NCBI RefSeq assembly: GCF_014204975.1
Contig: NZ_JACHMM010000001.1
Span: forward strand, 1,054,001-1,118,000
Reading direction: 5' to 3'
Source of the DNA: Jiangella mangrovi
GTDB taxonomy: Bacteria; Actinomycetota; Actinomycetes; Jiangellales; Jiangellaceae
Length of the DNA: 64,000 nt
The notes under the pieces are model-generated. The model was not told the origin of the DNA. It did no database searches and saw only the letters and a list, made by a program, of their open reading frames with translations. The position numbers and the translations under genes were made by a program. This document shows positions 16,960-25,342 of this stretch, one piece after another; within the stretch, counting starts at the first letter, position 1, and every line of letters begins with the position of its first letter.

Positions 16960-17681
16960 CCTCCGTACCGGTGCTGTCCACGCTGCCCGCGCTGGCCGGC
17001 GCTGGAGCGCTCCTCAAGACCCTGCCGGGAGTCAGATTTGCCGTCGCATACGGCTCCCACGCCCGGGGCCGGGCATCGGCCAGGTCTGACCTGGATCTGC
17101 TGTACGTCTTCGACGAGCAGCCCGCGCCCGACACGATCCGTTACCTTGTCGCCCGCGTCCTGCGCTTGCACGCCGCGCACGGCCTCACTCTGGACAGCGA
17201 GGTTGCCTACGCCATAAAGCTCTGGACCACTCGCGGCGAGCTCCACGACGCGCTTAGCCTGGCAGGGTTCACCACAGCCGGTGGCGAGATCGTCATCTCG
17301 ACCGTGCCGACCGACCCCGCCTACCTCAATTCCCCGCGATTCAAGGCCAGACTGATCCTCAACGCTCTCACCAGTCCGCACGTGTTCCTCGGCGGCGATG
17401 GCCATGCACACCAGCGAGCAGCCCGCGCAGCGATTGGAGCACTCACCCGGCTCGCAGTTCTCACCGTGGGCCGCCCGAGTGCCCACGAATTACATGAGCT
17501 CGCCGCCGGCCTGATCTCGGACCCGGTCACCGGAGCGAGCGGTCAAGACTGGCTCGGTTACCAGGATCATGACGGTCCGCATCTGTACGCACTACTCGCT
17601 GCCCACCTGCACGGGAGACACAGACGTGCACAGACACTTCATCGCGGGTCGCGAAAGCCTGCACTGAGCGATTCGGACTGA
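16956..17681 (+). CDS. Nucleotidyltransferase of the polymerase-beta fold
   Basis: 241 aa from GTG 16956, which overlaps the methyltransferase stop (GTGA). The active-site signature is AYGSHARGRASARSDLDLLY: Gly-Ser, then Asp-x-Asp at the usual spacing, as in minimal nucleotidyltransferases and aminoglycoside adenylyltransferases. The remaining ~140 residues are mostly helical with an additional Glu in LTLDSEVAYAIK, a possible third metal ligand. It would transfer a nucleoside monophosphate to an alcohol, phosphate, protein or RNA. In this operon it may adenylylate the pathway product, or act on tRNA; both are inference. Confidence 0.82.
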   Translation: MTSVPVLSTLPALAGAGALLKTLPGVRFAVAYGSHARGRASARSDLDLLYVFDEQPAPDTIRYLVARVLRLHAAHGLTLDSEVAYAIKLWTTRGELHDALSLAGFTTAGGEIVISTVPTDPAYLNSPRFKARLILNALTSPHVFLGGDGHAHQRAARAAIGALTRLAVLTVGRPSAHELHELAAGLISDPVTGASGQDWLGYQDHDGPHLYALLAAHLHGRHRRAQTLHRGSRKPALSDSD

Positions 17682-17753
17682 CCGGAGATCCGTAGACTTA
17701 CATTTCCCCGCAGCTCAGCGGGATATCCACACATTCGAACGGAAGGTTGCAGC
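17682..17753 (+). promoter_or_regulatory. Promoter and leader of the argS-type gene
   Basis: This 72-bp gap interrupts an otherwise overlapping gene chain. TAGACT at 17693-17698 fits a -10 element. A small hairpin CCCGC/GCGGG (17707-17711 and 17718-17722) follows, and GGAAGG at 17741-17746 lies 7 nt before the GTG. The synthetase gene may therefore have its own promoter. No leader frame was recognised here. Confidence 0.4.
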
Positions 17754-19499
17754 GTGACCGTCGTCGCAATCAAGGGCCAGGTAGAGGCGGCCGTCAAGGC
17801 CGCCCTGACCCGGGTGCTGCCTGCTGAGCTGGCCGACACCGACCCGGTGGTCCGACGATCCGACCGCGCCGATTTCCAGGCCAACGCTGCCCTTGCCGTC
17901 GCCAAGAGGGTCGGCCGGCCACCACGTGACATCGCCGGCGACATCGCCGGACACATTGACGGCTGCACGGCAGAGGTCTCCGGCCCCGGATTCGTCAACA
18001 TCACCGTGCCCGACCAGGTCGTATGGTCGGCTGTCACCGACAGGCTCGCAGACGCGCGGCTGGGCGTCGCGAGCCCATGCACCGACGAACGGGTCGTCGT
18101 CGACTACTCAGCGCCGAACGTGGCCAAGGAGATGCACGTAGGACACCTGCGCAGCTCGGTGATCGGCGACGCCCTCGTGCGCGTCCTCGCCCACCTCGGG
18201 GCGGACGTCACCCGGCAGAATCACATCGGGGACTGGGGCACCCAGTTCGGCATGCTCATCCAGTACCTCGACGAGCACACCGACGTCACTTGGCGCGGCC
18301 ACGGCGCCGAGACGATGTCGGCTCTCGACGCCCTGTACAAGGCGGCTCGCGCCGAGTTCGAGGCGGACCCCGCGTTCGCGGACCGGTCTCGCACCCGCGT
18401 CGTCGCACTCCAGGCGGGCGATGAGCCCACTGTCACCGTTTGGCGCGACCTCGTGGCCGAGTCCGAGCAGGCCTTCGAGGCCATCTATGCCCGCCTCGGC
18501 ATCCTGCTCGACGACGGCGACTTCGACGGCGAGTCCCGCTACAACAACGCTCTTCCCGGAATCGTCGATGAACTGCTCTCCACAGGTGTCGCGGTCGAGT
18601 CCGATGGCGCGATCGTCGTCTTCATCGACGGGGTCGCTGGCCCTGATGGCGACCCCGTGCCGCTCATAGTCCGCAAGAAGGACGGCGGTTACGGATACGC
18701 AGCCACTGACCTCGCCACGATCCGCCTGCGCGTAGAGGAGTACAAGGCGGATCGCATCCTGTACGTCGTGGACGCGCGTCAGGCGCTGCACTTCACCATG
18801 GTGTTCGACACCGCCCGGAGAGTCGGCTGGCTCCCCGAGACCGTGCACACCGAGCACGTCCAGTTCGGCACGGTCCTCGGCAAAAACGGCAGACCGTTCA
18901 AGACCCGCTCCGGCAAGGCCGTCCGGCTCGCGGACCTGCTGGACGACGCCGAGGCGGCAGTCCGCACGGTCCTGCAGACGCGGGACCACGACTTCTCTGA
19001 GACCGAACTGAACGCGATCGTGCACGCGGCAGGCACAGCGGCGATCAAGTACGCGGACCTGTCCAACACCCGCACCAAAGACTACGTGTTCGACGTTGAC
19101 CAAATGGTCGCCACCACCGGCAACACTGGCGTCTACCTCCAGTACGCCTACGCCCGCGTGCGTTCCATCCTGCGCAAGGCCACCGGACGGATCGCCGCCG
19201 CAGGGCGACCTGCCGTGGACGCAACACTGCCGCTGCATTCCGCCGAACGGGCACTTGCCCTGTCCCTGGACGGGTTCGAGGCAAGCCTGCGCGACGTGGC
19301 CGACACGCTCGAGCCCCACCGCCTGTGCGGGTACCTGTACGACCTGGCCACCACGTTCACCAAGTTCTACGACGCCTGCCCGGTCACAAGCGCCGAAGGC
19401 ACCGTACGCACCAACCGAATCTCGCTGTGTGAGCTGACCGGCCGCACCCTGGCCACCGGCCTCGGCCTGCTCGGCATCGATGCGCCCGAACGCATCTGA
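17754..19499 (+). CDS. argS: Arginyl-tRNA synthetase (cluster-associated copy)
   Basis: 581 aa, full length for class I ArgRS. After the N-terminal Add1-type domain, the catalytic core shows VDYSAPNVAKEMHVGHLRSS (HIGH motif as HVGH, about residue 130) and GDWGTQFGML. The KMSK-like loop is degenerate (FKTRSGKAVRL), normal for many ArgRSs. The C-terminal anticodon domain ends LCELTGRTLATGLGLLGI. It charges tRNA-Arg. Its placement inside a metabolic block argues against it being the only housekeeping copy. Likely roles are self-resistance to an ArgRS inhibitor, or supply of arginyl-tRNA to biosynthesis. Confidence 0.92.
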   Translation: MTVVAIKGQVEAAVKAALTRVLPAELADTDPVVRRSDRADFQANAALAVAKRVGRPPRDIAGDIAGHIDGCTAEVSGPGFVNITVPDQVVWSAVTDRLADARLGVASPCTDERVVVDYSAPNVAKEMHVGHLRSSVIGDALVRVLAHLGADVTRQNHIGDWGTQFGMLIQYLDEHTDVTWRGHGAETMSALDALYKAARAEFEADPAFADRSRTRVVALQAGDEPTVTVWRDLVAESEQAFEAIYARLGILLDDGDFDGESRYNNALPGIVDELLSTGVAVESDGAIVVFIDGVAGPDGDPVPLIVRKKDGGYGYAATDLATIRLRVEEYKADRILYVVDARQALHFTMVFDTARRVGWLPETVHTEHVQFGTVLGKNGRPFKTRSGKAVRLADLLDDAEAAVRTVLQTRDHDFSETELNAIVHAAGTAAIKYADLSNTRTKDYVFDVDQMVATTGNTGVYLQYAYARVRSILRKATGRIAAAGRPAVDATLPLHSAERALALSLDGFEASLRDVADTLEPHRLCGYLYDLATTFTKFYDACPVTSAEGTVRTNRISLCELTGRTLATGLGLLGIDAPERI

Positions 19500-19529
19500 C
19501 GCACCAGGCCGGGACGTGCTGCGGATAGA

Positions 19530-19552
19530 GCTGCCGGGCATCGTCCGGCAGC
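19530..19552 (+). terminator. Hairpin after the argS gene
   Basis: A perfect 8-bp stem GCTGCCGG (19530-19537) and CCGGCAGC (19545-19552) with a 7-nt loop lies 30 nt after the synthetase stop. It may end the argS message or be part of the leader of the downstream methyltransferase gene. No U-run follows. Confidence 0.45.
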
Positions 19553-19647
19553 CCACCCGCAGGCGGCACCTCGTCGCCGGTACGATTCTCGACGGCATGG
19601 AAACCCTGCTGACGAGCACCCGGTTGCCAGCAGTGGACAAGACGTCG

Positions 19648-19676
19648 ATGGACCGGCGCCGCCGCTGAAAGGCGCC
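19648..19676 (+). promoter_or_regulatory. Arg-codon mini-frame with overlapping hairpin
   Basis: A six-codon frame encoding MDRRRR (ATG 19648, TGA 19666-19668) has four successive Arg codons: CGG CGC CGC CGC. The same phase continues upstream as an open 62-codon frame, so the start is uncertain. GGCGCC at 19655-19660 can pair with GGCGCC at 19671-19676 across the stop. In a block with an ArgRS this could sense Arg-tRNA charging. The ribosome binding site is weak and translation is unproven. Confidence 0.35.
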
Positions 19677-19682
19677 CACCGC

Positions 19683-19718
19683 ATGACTACATTCGGAGTC
19701 CGAACCCCGCGCCCGTGA
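19683..19718 (+). CDS. 11-codon leader frame coupled to the RNA methyltransferase gene
   Basis: ATG 19683 to TGA 19716-19718 encodes MTTFGVRTPRP with two Arg codons. GAAAGG lies about 9 nt upstream. Its stop overlaps the GTG start of the next gene (GTGA), which would couple their translation. Such short upstream frames often control resistance methyltransferases, but this one is not matched to a known leader. Confidence 0.45.
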   Translation: MTTFGVRTPRP

Positions 19719-20233
19719 GCGGTGCGAAGACCAAGCCGCGCGAACTGCGCGCCCAACGCCGCCGTACCCGGCACGGATGCTGGGATCATCTCGTCATCGC
19801 TCCCCTGTGGGTGGCCTACGACGCCAACCTCGGCACTCTGTTGCGCACCTGCGACGCGATCGGCGCGTGTAGTGCGGTGCCACGGACACCGCACTACACG
19901 TCTGCATTGCAGACCGGGGACACGCTGCGCGGCCGAAGGCCGTGCGTCCATTGGGTCGCGCCCAGCAAGGAAGGCTGGCTCGACGAGCAACACGCGGCGG
20001 GCAAGCGCATCGTCGCGGTCGAGCTCGCTCACGACGCGACACCACTCACGCGGCTCGCGCCGGCCCGCAGACCGACCGTCGTCCTGCTCGGCCACGAGCA
20101 CCACGGCGTTCCCGACGACGTCCTCGCTCGAGTCGACGAGTGTGTTGAGATTCCCATGGTCGGCTGGGGAGCGAGCCTGAACGTCGCGGTGGCGGGAAGC
20201 CTCGTCGCCTACCGGCTCGCGGGGCTCTCCTGA
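19715..20233 (+). CDS. SpoU/TrmH-family RNA 2'-O-methyltransferase (TrmL-like size)
   Basis: 172 aa from GTG 19715. It is a bare SPOUT domain with the three trefoil-knot motifs: NLGTLLRTCDAIGA (motif 1), VVLLGHEHHGVP (motif 2) and GASLNVAVAGSLVAYRLAG (motif 3). The size fits TrmL (wobble 2'-O-methylation of tRNA) rather than the longer TrmH or 23S rRNA enzymes with an extra RNA-binding domain. Given the adjacent ArgRS, methylating tRNA-Arg or rRNA to protect the producer is attractive but inferred. It is the last gene of the block. Confidence 0.85.
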   Translation: MSGAKTKPRELRAQRRRTRHGCWDHLVIAPLWVAYDANLGTLLRTCDAIGACSAVPRTPHYTSALQTGDTLRGRRPCVHWVAPSKEGWLDEQHAAGKRIVAVELAHDATPLTRLAPARRPTVVLLGHEHHGVPDDVLARVDECVEIPMVGWGASLNVAVAGSLVAYRLAGLS

Positions 20234-20318
20234 GTGTGGGCCACTCGTCACCGGTTGTTCGTTCGGCGGCAGCCCGGCCGGGGTATCGACGCACCCACAG
20301 CGCGCCGACACTGGCGGC

Positions 20319-21359
20319 ATGATCAGGCGTCGATTGGTCCCGGTTCTCCTCGCCGCTGTCATGGCCCTTCCGGGTCTGTCCACGCCCGCCGCCGCTGCGA
20401 CCCCCACCCCGGTCTGGACCGCACCCGGTCAGTCCTGGGCGTTCTTCTCCGAGGACGGCACCCTGGCACTCGCCGCCGGGAACACGTCGGCCGGAGGCCG
20501 GCTCGAGATCCGCCAGGCCGCCAGCGGCGCTGTCGTCAGAACACTGACCAGCCCGCTCGAGTTCAGCGCCGTCGCGATGTCGAGGGACAACCAGACGTTC
20601 GCCGTCACCGTCAACGACACCAGCTCGGGGCTGACCGTCCGGACCATCCGCCTGTACCGGACGTCGACCGGCGCTCTGCTACGCAGCGTCCCCACAGCCG
20701 CCGGCCGCGACCTCGACAGTCTGCAGTTCGCGCCCGACGGGACGACCATCGCGGCGATGGACGCGCGGTCCTACGAGCGGGGCGGGCAGGTGCACATCCA
20801 CCGCGTCTCCAGCGGTGCGAGAGTCGCCACGCTCAGCGTGCCCGCAACCACGGCGGCCGTGCGGTTCTCGCCCGATGGGCGGTTCCTGGCCGCCAACGAC
20901 CGCTTCATCGTCGACGGCAGGGCGGTCGCGGGCGTGCGGGTGTTCCGCACCGACACGTGGGCGACGGCGATGACGCTCGCCGACGGCAACCAGCTGCTGC
21001 GCTGGACCCCGGACGGCACCGGGATCTGGACCAGGCGCATCCTGCCCGGCGTCCCCACCGGAGTCCGCCTGGTCGGCGTGCCGAACGGGACCGTGCAGCG
21101 CTCCCTCGAGCTGGACCTCTACGACAGCGTGGCCGACGTGACCGACGACGGCGCCTTCGTGCTCACCAACCGGGTCGTCGCGCCGCGAAGGACGCTCACG
21201 TTCACCAGCACGCTGACCGGTGTCGACGTCGCCACGTACGAGTTCGGGCAGGACGTGTTCCCCGGCGACATCAGCCCCGACGGCGACCTCTTCAGTTACG
21301 CGCGCACCACCGCACCCAGCGCCTTCGACGTCCACGTGGCACGGTCGCCGGGGCTGTAG
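20319..21359 (+). CDS. Secreted beta-propeller (WD40-like) protein
   Basis: 346 aa. The signal peptide MIRRRLVPVLLAAVMALPGL ends near the AAA-ATP site at about residue 27. The mature protein repeats a blade signature: LQFAPDGTTIAAMDA, VRFSPDGRFLAAND, LRWTPDGTGIW and GDISPDGDLFSYA. This suggests a 5-7 bladed propeller that binds a ligand or protein outside the cell. No catalytic motif was seen. It ends 10 bp before the SARP-type regulator gene; a functional link is possible but unproven. Confidence 0.7.
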   Translation: MIRRRLVPVLLAAVMALPGLSTPAAAATPTPVWTAPGQSWAFFSEDGTLALAAGNTSAGGRLEIRQAASGAVVRTLTSPLEFSAVAMSRDNQTFAVTVNDTSSGLTVRTIRLYRTSTGALLRSVPTAAGRDLDSLQFAPDGTTIAAMDARSYERGGQVHIHRVSSGARVATLSVPATTAAVRFSPDGRFLAANDRFIVDGRAVAGVRVFRTDTWATAMTLADGNQLLRWTPDGTGIWTRRILPGVPTGVRLVGVPNGTVQRSLELDLYDSVADVTDDGAFVLTNRVVAPRRTLTFTSTLTGVDVATYEFGQDVFPGDISPDGDLFSYARTTAPSAFDVHVARSPGL

Positions 21360-21369
21360 CCTCGACCCT

Positions 21370-24279
21370 GTGCCAGGCGAGCCCGCGGTCTTGATCCGAC
21401 TGCTGGGCCCCTTCGCGCTGTTCGGGGGTTCAGAACAACAGCCGCTCGCCCGCCGTCCGGCGATCCTGCTCGCCGCGCTCGCGGTGCGCATCGGCACCCC
21501 GGTGTCGTACGACGCCCTGACCGAGCTGGTCTGGTCCGAGGAGGACCTGCCCGCGAACGCGCGCCGCGCGATCCAGACGTACGCGTCACGGTTGCGCGAC
21601 GTGCTCGGGCGCGAGGCGATCGTCGCGCAGGGGGACGGGTTGCTGCTGGACCTCGACCCGGACCGCGTCGACCTGCACCGGTTCCGGCGGCTGGTGACGA
21701 CGCGGACCGAGCAGGCCGCGTCGGCGCGCGAGGAACTCGACACCCTGACAGAAGCGCTCGGGCTCTGGACCGGGCCGCCGCTGTCGGGACTGGCATCGGA
21801 GCGGCTGGCGGAGGTCGAGGCGCCCGCGATCCTCGACGAGATCCTGAGCGTCGTCGAGCGGAGCAACGACCTGCGGCTGCAGCTCGACGACATCGACGAC
21901 GCGCTGGTCGCGTCGCTGCGGCGGATGACGGCGGAGCATCCGTGGCGCGAGCGGACCTGGTGCCACCTCATGCTCGCCCTCTACCGCACCGGCCAGCAGG
22001 GCGAGGCGCTCACGACGTTCAGTCGCCTGGTCGACGTCCTGCGGGAGGATCTCGGCATCGACCCGGGCGCCGAGGCGACCCAGTTGCACCAGCGCATGCT
22101 CGCCGGCGACCAGGATCTCCTCTTGCCGGCACGACCGGAGCCGACGGCGTCACCGTCACCACCGGCACCCACGCCCGCCCAGCTGCCGGCCGGCTCCCCC
22201 GCGTTCGTCGGACGGCGCCGCGAGCTCGACGCGCTCGGGGCCCTGCTCGAGCGGCCCGCCGACCGGGTCCGCGTGGCCGTCGTGTCGGGGCCGGCCGGTG
22301 TCGGGAAGACGACGACGGTGCTGGAGGCGGCGCACCGAGCCCGGGCCCGGTTCCCCGACGGGCAGCTGTTCGCCGAGGGGACGAGCGGCGGCACCGCCGT
22401 CGCCGCCCGGGACGTGCTCGGCTCCTTCCTGCGCGACCTCGGCATCGCCGGCGACGACATCCCGTCGTCGACGGCGGACCGCGCGGCGCTGTTCCGCTCG
22501 ATCTGCGCCCGCAAGCGGCTGCTCGTCCTCGTCGACGACGCGCATTCGGCCGACCAGATCACCGCGCTCCTTCCGGGCGCAGGCGAGTGCGCGGTTCTCG
22601 TGACCAGCCGCCGCCGGCTGGCGCTCCCCGCGAACCTGTCCGTCGACCTCGACACCATCTCGGCGACGGAGTCGCGCGAGCTGCTGGCCACGCTGGTCGG
22701 CGCCGACAGGCTGGCCGCGGAGCCCGAGGCGGCGACGGCCATCGTCGAGACGTGCGCGGGCTCGCCGCTGGCGCTGCTGATCGTCGGCGGCCGCCTCGCC
22801 ACCCGGCCGAGCTGGCCGCTGGCCCACCTGCGCGACCGGCTCGCCGGACCGGGCCGCCTGGCCGAGCTGCGGCTGGACGGCCGGTCGGTCGCCGCCGCGC
22901 TCGATGCGACGACCGGCACGCTCGAGCCGCCCGACGAGGCGCGGTTCCGCGAGCTCGGGGCCCTGCCCATCGACGTCGTGGACGTCGATTCCGCGGCCGC
23001 GCTATGGCGAGTCGGCCGCGCCGAAGCCGGCGACCTGCTGGAGCAGCTCTGCGACGTCCGGCTGCTCGAACCGACGACGCCCGGGTGCTACGGCTGGCAC
23101 AGCCTCATCGGCAGCTACCTGAGGGATGGCCCGCGGCCGCACACCGAGGCGGGACGCCGCCGGGTCCTGCGCCAGGCGATCGCCTCGGTCGCCAACGCGA
23201 GGGATCGGCTCCGGCCCGGCGACCGCTCCCATCACGCGGTCATCGCCGCCGCCATCGCCGCCGACGACAGCGATGGCGTCACCTTCCCGCAGCTCAGCGA
23301 CCTGCACGCCTGGCTGCATCCGCGGACCCTGCTTCTCATCAGCCTGGCCTCCGTCGGCCTCGCGTCGGCCGACGACGAGGAAGCGGTCGAGGCTGCGGCG
23401 CTGGTCCCCCTCCTCGACTCCGTCCTCACCGAGTGCTGCACCGCGCACGAGATCACCGAAGACCTGCTCAGGGCCGTCACGACCGCCCCTTTGCCGCCGA
23501 GCGCCATCCACTTCGTCGCCTCAGCGCGGCACAACCTCGCGGCGACCCTGTCCGACCAGGGGCGCCTGCACGAGGCCATGGCCGGCGCCGAAGAGGCGAT
23601 CGCCACCTGGAGGCACCTCGGCGACGCCTACGGCGAGGCCGCCATGCTGCACAATCTCGGTCTCCTGCACAGCCGCCTGGGCGACTTCACCACCGCCGTC
23701 GAGGTGATGCGTCAGTGCCTCGCGGCCGCGGACGCGCTGCCCGCCGTCCTCCGTCTGCGCTGCCAGCGCACGTACGCGTACCTCCTCGCCCGGCACGGTG
23801 ACGCCGCAGCGGCGCTGGAGACGCTGCAGGCCACCCGGAAGCTCGCCGTCCCCGAGCCGGGGTCCAGAGAGCTCCACGACGAATTCGTCGCCGAGGCCGC
23901 CGCGCACCTCACGGCCGGCGAGCCGGAGGCCGCCATCGCCGTGGCCGAGATGACGATCGCTACGGTGCGCCAGATGGGCTCGGACCGGCTGACCGCGCAG
24001 GCGAAAGTGCTGCTGGCGCGCGCCCGGCGGCTGGCCGGGCAGGACAGCCTCGAGACGGCCGCCGATGCCCTCCAGCTCCTCCTCGGCCATCACGACGTCC
24101 AGACGAAATGCGAGGCCCTGGCCGAGCTCGCCCTCGCCCACGAGGCCGCCGGCGACACCGGGAGCGCCCGTGCCTGCGCCGCGGAGGCGGGCCGGCTGAT
24201 CGGCATCGCGGGACTCAGAGGCACACCGTGGGCCACGAGCCTGTTCGCCGAGTTGGACCCCGAGCCCAGCCACCGCTGA
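21370..24279 (+). CDS. SARP-type transcriptional regulator with NB-ARC and TPR regions (AfsR-like)
   Basis: 969 aa from GTG 21370. TAGCCT at 21357-21362, overlapping the previous stop, lies 7 nt upstream and fits a leaderless start. Residues about 5-95 are the winged-helix DNA-binding domain (LLGPFALFGGSEQQPLARRP, SYDALTELVWSEE). A bacterial transcriptional activation domain follows to about 250. The ATPase has GPAGVGKTT at about 308 and LLVLVDDA at about 385. TPR-like repeats run from about 700 to the end. Such proteins activate secondary metabolism or export genes in response to phosphorylation or ligands. The target may be the neighbouring genes. Confidence 0.9.
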   Translation: MPGEPAVLIRLLGPFALFGGSEQQPLARRPAILLAALAVRIGTPVSYDALTELVWSEEDLPANARRAIQTYASRLRDVLGREAIVAQGDGLLLDLDPDRVDLHRFRRLVTTRTEQAASAREELDTLTEALGLWTGPPLSGLASERLAEVEAPAILDEILSVVERSNDLRLQLDDIDDALVASLRRMTAEHPWRERTWCHLMLALYRTGQQGEALTTFSRLVDVLREDLGIDPGAEATQLHQRMLAGDQDLLLPARPEPTASPSPPAPTPAQLPAGSPAFVGRRRELDALGALLERPADRVRVAVVSGPAGVGKTTTVLEAAHRARARFPDGQLFAEGTSGGTAVAARDVLGSFLRDLGIAGDDIPSSTADRAALFRSICARKRLLVLVDDAHSADQITALLPGAGECAVLVTSRRRLALPANLSVDLDTISATESRELLATLVGADRLAAEPEAATAIVETCAGSPLALLIVGGRLATRPSWPLAHLRDRLAGPGRLAELRLDGRSVAAALDATTGTLEPPDEARFRELGALPIDVVDVDSAAALWRVGRAEAGDLLEQLCDVRLLEPTTPGCYGWHSLIGSYLRDGPRPHTEAGRRRVLRQAIASVANARDRLRPGDRSHHAVIAAAIAADDSDGVTFPQLSDLHAWLHPRTLLLISLASVGLASADDEEAVEAAALVPLLDSVLTECCTAHEITEDLLRAVTTAPLPPSAIHFVASARHNLAATLSDQGRLHEAMAGAEEAIATWRHLGDAYGEAAMLHNLGLLHSRLGDFTTAVEVMRQCLAAADALPAVLRLRCQRTYAYLLARHGDAAAALETLQATRKLAVPEPGSRELHDEFVAEAAAHLTAGEPEAAIAVAEMTIATVRQMGSDRLTAQAKVLLARARRLAGQDSLETAADALQLLLGHHDVQTKCEALAELALAHEAAGDTGSARACAAEAGRLIGIAGLRGTPWATSLFAELDPEPSHR

Positions 24280-24346
24280 CGACGGGGCAGGTGCGGTCTG
24301 CGGCAACTGCAAGCGCACACCCCGGTCCCGCGGTTACTGTGCGCCC

Positions 24347-25342
24347 ATGACGACGCCGCTGGTCATCGGAGGGATCCTGCTGGCGGCCTTCGTCTGGCGG
24401 TTCCACCGCGAGCCGCGGCGGCTGAGCAACGGGCTCCTGCTGCTGCTCGGCGCGGGGACGATGCTGCTCGGGCTGCTCGGTGACCTCGCCCCGACGCTGC
24501 TGGTCGTCCTGGTGGCGGCGTCACCGCTGCTGGTGCTCGGCCTGGCGGTGCTGCTCATCGTCAACGGCGTGGTGGTGCTGCAGCGCGAGCGGTTGCGGCT
24601 GGGCAACGCGCTCTCGCTGCTGACGGGTATCGCGATCATCGGTGTCGTCGTCATCGGCGCCGTCGGCTTCCTGATCGCCTACCGGGCGCCGGACCGCACG
24701 TTCCTCGTGCCCGCGTTGCTGTCGCTGCTCGGCGTGGCCGGCTACATCGGGTTCGTGTTCACGCTGGTCGCGCTCTACGCCGTCGTCTACTCGCGGTTCA
24801 CCCCGCGCCCGGGCCACACGGCCATCGTCGTGCTCGGCGCGAGCGTGTCCCGCGGCACGGTGCCTCCGCTGCTGGCCAGCCGTCTGGACAAGGCCGTCCA
24901 GCTGTTCGGGCGCGAGCAGGCGGCGGGGTTCACGCCGTACGTCGTCGCCTCCGGCGGGCAGGGGCCGGACGAGCCGGTGTCCGAGGCCCGCGCCATGGCC
25001 GGTTACCTGCACGAGCACGGCATCCCCGAGGACCTCCTGGTCGAGGAGGACCGGTCCACCTCGACCCGCGAGAACCTCGTCTTCAGCCGCCGGGTCCTCG
25101 CCGAGCGCGGCGCCGACGGCCGGCTGCTCATCGTGACCAGCGGGTACCACGCCCTGCGCGCCGCCATCCAGTCCCGCCGGCTGCGGCTGCGCGCGCACGT
25201 CGCCGGCGCCCCGACCGCCCGCTACTACGTTCCCAACGCCTTCCTGCGCGAGTTCGTGGCGCTCTTCGCCGAGCACAAGGTGCTGCACGGGATCGTCATC
25301 GCCCTGATCATCGCCGGGCCGGCCGCGCTCTACCTCGCCTGA
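24347..25342 (+). CDS. YdcF/ElyC-type DUF218 membrane protein
   Basis: 331 aa. Four or five transmembrane helices fill the first ~155 residues. The DUF218 domain follows: TAIVVLGASVSRG, VVASGGQGPDEPVSEA, EDRSTSTRENLVFSRRVL and LLIVTSGYHALRA. One more hydrophobic helix lies at the C-terminus. E. coli relatives (ElyC, SanA, YdcF) act in envelope and lipid-carrier homeostasis. TACTGT 6 nt before the ATG suggests a leaderless message. Its 3' end overlaps the convergent yaaA gene by 13 bp. Confidence 0.85.
   Translation: MTTPLVIGGILLAAFVWRFHREPRRLSNGLLLLLGAGTMLLGLLGDLAPTLLVVLVAASPLLVLGLAVLLIVNGVVVLQRERLRLGNALSLLTGIAIIGVVVIGAVGFLIAYRAPDRTFLVPALLSLLGVAGYIGFVFTLVALYAVVYSRFTPRPGHTAIVVLGASVSRGTVPPLLASRLDKAVQLFGREQAAGFTPYVVASGGQGPDEPVSEARAMAGYLHEHGIPEDLLVEEDRSTSTRENLVFSRRVLAERGADGRLLIVTSGYHALRAAIQSRRLRLRAHVAGAPTARYYVPNAFLREFVALFAEHKVLHGIVIALIIAGPAALYLA

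Larger units (their letters stand above)
11815..20233. other. Accessory block resembling a genomic island next to tRNA-Arg
   Basis: From the tRNA gene to the end of the SpoU methyltransferase gene, the DNA shows more A/T-ending codons and A/T-rich intergenic patches than flanking genes. It holds functions that look like one accessory system: regulator, NUDIX, decarboxylase, methyltransferase, nucleotidyltransferase, second-type ArgRS and RNA methyltransferase. tRNA genes are common integration sites. Against this, I see no integrase and no second copy of the tRNA 3' end, so acquisition by integration is only a possibility. Confidence 0.4.

Noticed and set aside
19480..19668. 62-codon frame after argS as a peptide precursor
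   Set aside because: It starts inside argS in another phase, has no good ribosome binding site and no core-peptide pattern; only the Arg-run end was kept as a possible leader.
11888..20318. Second copy of the tRNA 3' end (attR) bounding the island
   Set aside because: I searched the right side for GGTTCGAATCCTGCC-like sequence and saw none; integration at this tRNA is therefore not shown.
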